Positions 4,886 through 5,204 of a stretch of 5,204 nucleotides of DNA are shown in pieces. Below the pieces are notes generated by a model that worked only from the letters and a program-made list of their open reading frames with translations, searched no databases and was not told the DNA's origin. Position 1 is the first letter of the stretch, and each line of letters begins with the position of its first letter. The DNA comes from Chitinophagaceae bacterium (lineage in GTDB: Bacteria > Bacteroidota > Bacteroidia > Chitinophagales > Chitinophagaceae): contig CANIMM010000224.1 in the NCBI GenBank assembly GCA_947468255.1, forward strand, positions 1-5,204. The letters run 5' to 3'. Position numbers and translations under genes: made by a program.

Positions 4886-5204
4886 TTAATTTTCGGAGTT
4901 AGCCAATGTTGCTACCCGATTATTAAATATCATCATCCCATTGTAATTTACTTCCCAGGTAACGGGCAAAGCCTTTTTTAACATTTGACTTACGCCGCAA
5001 TATTTTTCCTGCGACAAATTAACCGCTTCCAATGCAGCTTCTTGGTTGGCTGGTTCTCCTTTAAAGTCATATACAACATGCATGGCAACGTATGCAATGG
5101 GCGCCTGCTTACTTAACTCGCCGGTAACTTTGATTGAAAAGTCGGCCACCTCCTTATTTGCCTTGCGCAAAATGGCTACTATATCCATGCCAGTACAGCC
5201 TGAA
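4886..5204 (-). CDS. OsmC/Ohr-family protein (partial, N-terminus beyond right edge)
   Basis: OsmC/Ohr proteins are cytoplasmic thiol peroxidases that reduce organic hydroperoxides using two cysteines; related YhfA-like members have unclear roles. The visible 105 residues begin S-G-C-T-G-M-D-I-V-A-I-L, matching the central helix of the family with the first conserved cysteine (visible residue 3). The second cysteine is in Y-C-G-V-S (visible residue 69), where family members usually have CPVS or similar. The frame is open to the right edge, so the ATG at 5188 is an internal methionine; full-length relatives are about 135-140 residues, leaving some 30-40 residues outside. The C-terminal strand ends at TAA 4886-4888. 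The rhodanese gene follows 70 bp downstream. Both cysteines being present favours redox activity. The small size suggests an OsmC/YhfA-like rather than a classical Ohr protein, but the subfamily cannot be settled from the part seen. Confidence 0.88.
   Translation of the reverse strand, partial: SGCTGMDIVAILRKANKEVADFSIKVTGELSKQAPIAYVAMHVVYDFKGEPANQEAALEAVNLSQEKYCGVSQMLKKALPVTWEVNYNGMMIFNNRVATLANSEN

Noticed and set aside
4886..5188. Treating the OsmC-family gene as complete, starting at ATG 5188
   Set aside because: The codons upstream of that ATG read S-G-C-T-G in frame and supply the first conserved cysteine of the family, so the true start is outside the window.

Overview
The window looks like a chromosomal segment of a Bacteroidota bacterium, most likely from the Chitinophagales (lineage is inferred from protein style and promoter type, not from a search). 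Supporting signs are moderately AT-rich DNA, A-rich gene leaders without Shine-Dalgarno sequences, a textbook Bacteroidota promoter (TTTG, 20 bp, TAnnTTTG), and Bacteroidota-like variants of the homoserine dehydrogenase motifs.

Layout. At 1-1853 on the minus strand is most of a RecQ DNA helicase, whose C-terminal end lies beyond the left edge. A gene-free region of about 620 bp (1854-2471) follows and controls the plus-strand gene. It holds a -33/-7 promoter (2119-2150), a SAM-I (S-box) riboswitch aptamer (2170-2289), an intrinsic terminator (2328-2360) and an 11-bp antiterminator pairing that shares bases with both aptamer helix P1 and the terminator stem. At 2472-3728 is homoserine dehydrogenase, the branch-point enzyme leading to methionine and threonine. 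It is the only plus-strand gene visible. The remaining three genes are on the minus strand and converge on it: an OsmC-family protein whose N-terminus is cut off by the right edge (4886-5204), a single-domain rhodanese (4501-4815) and a two-CBS-domain protein (3813-4238).

How the parts fit. The best-supported regulatory unit is the promoter, SAM-I aptamer, attenuator and homoserine dehydrogenase. When SAM is abundant, P1 forms, the terminator folds and transcription stops. When SAM is scarce, the 3' strand of P1 pairs with the left side of the terminator and transcription reads into the gene. No metX, metZ/metB or metE/metH follows, so in this window the riboswitch controls a lone homoserine dehydrogenase. 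The OsmC and rhodanese genes lie 70 bp apart, could be co-transcribed, and both suggest peroxide or sulfur chemistry. The CBS gene is 262 bp further on and probably has its own promoter. RecQ is transcribed divergently from the riboswitch unit.

I see no mobile element, CRISPR array, tRNA or rRNA, and nothing that amounts to a clearly undescribed system. The most rewarding element is the SAM-I switch, whose mutually exclusive pairings can be read directly from the sequence.
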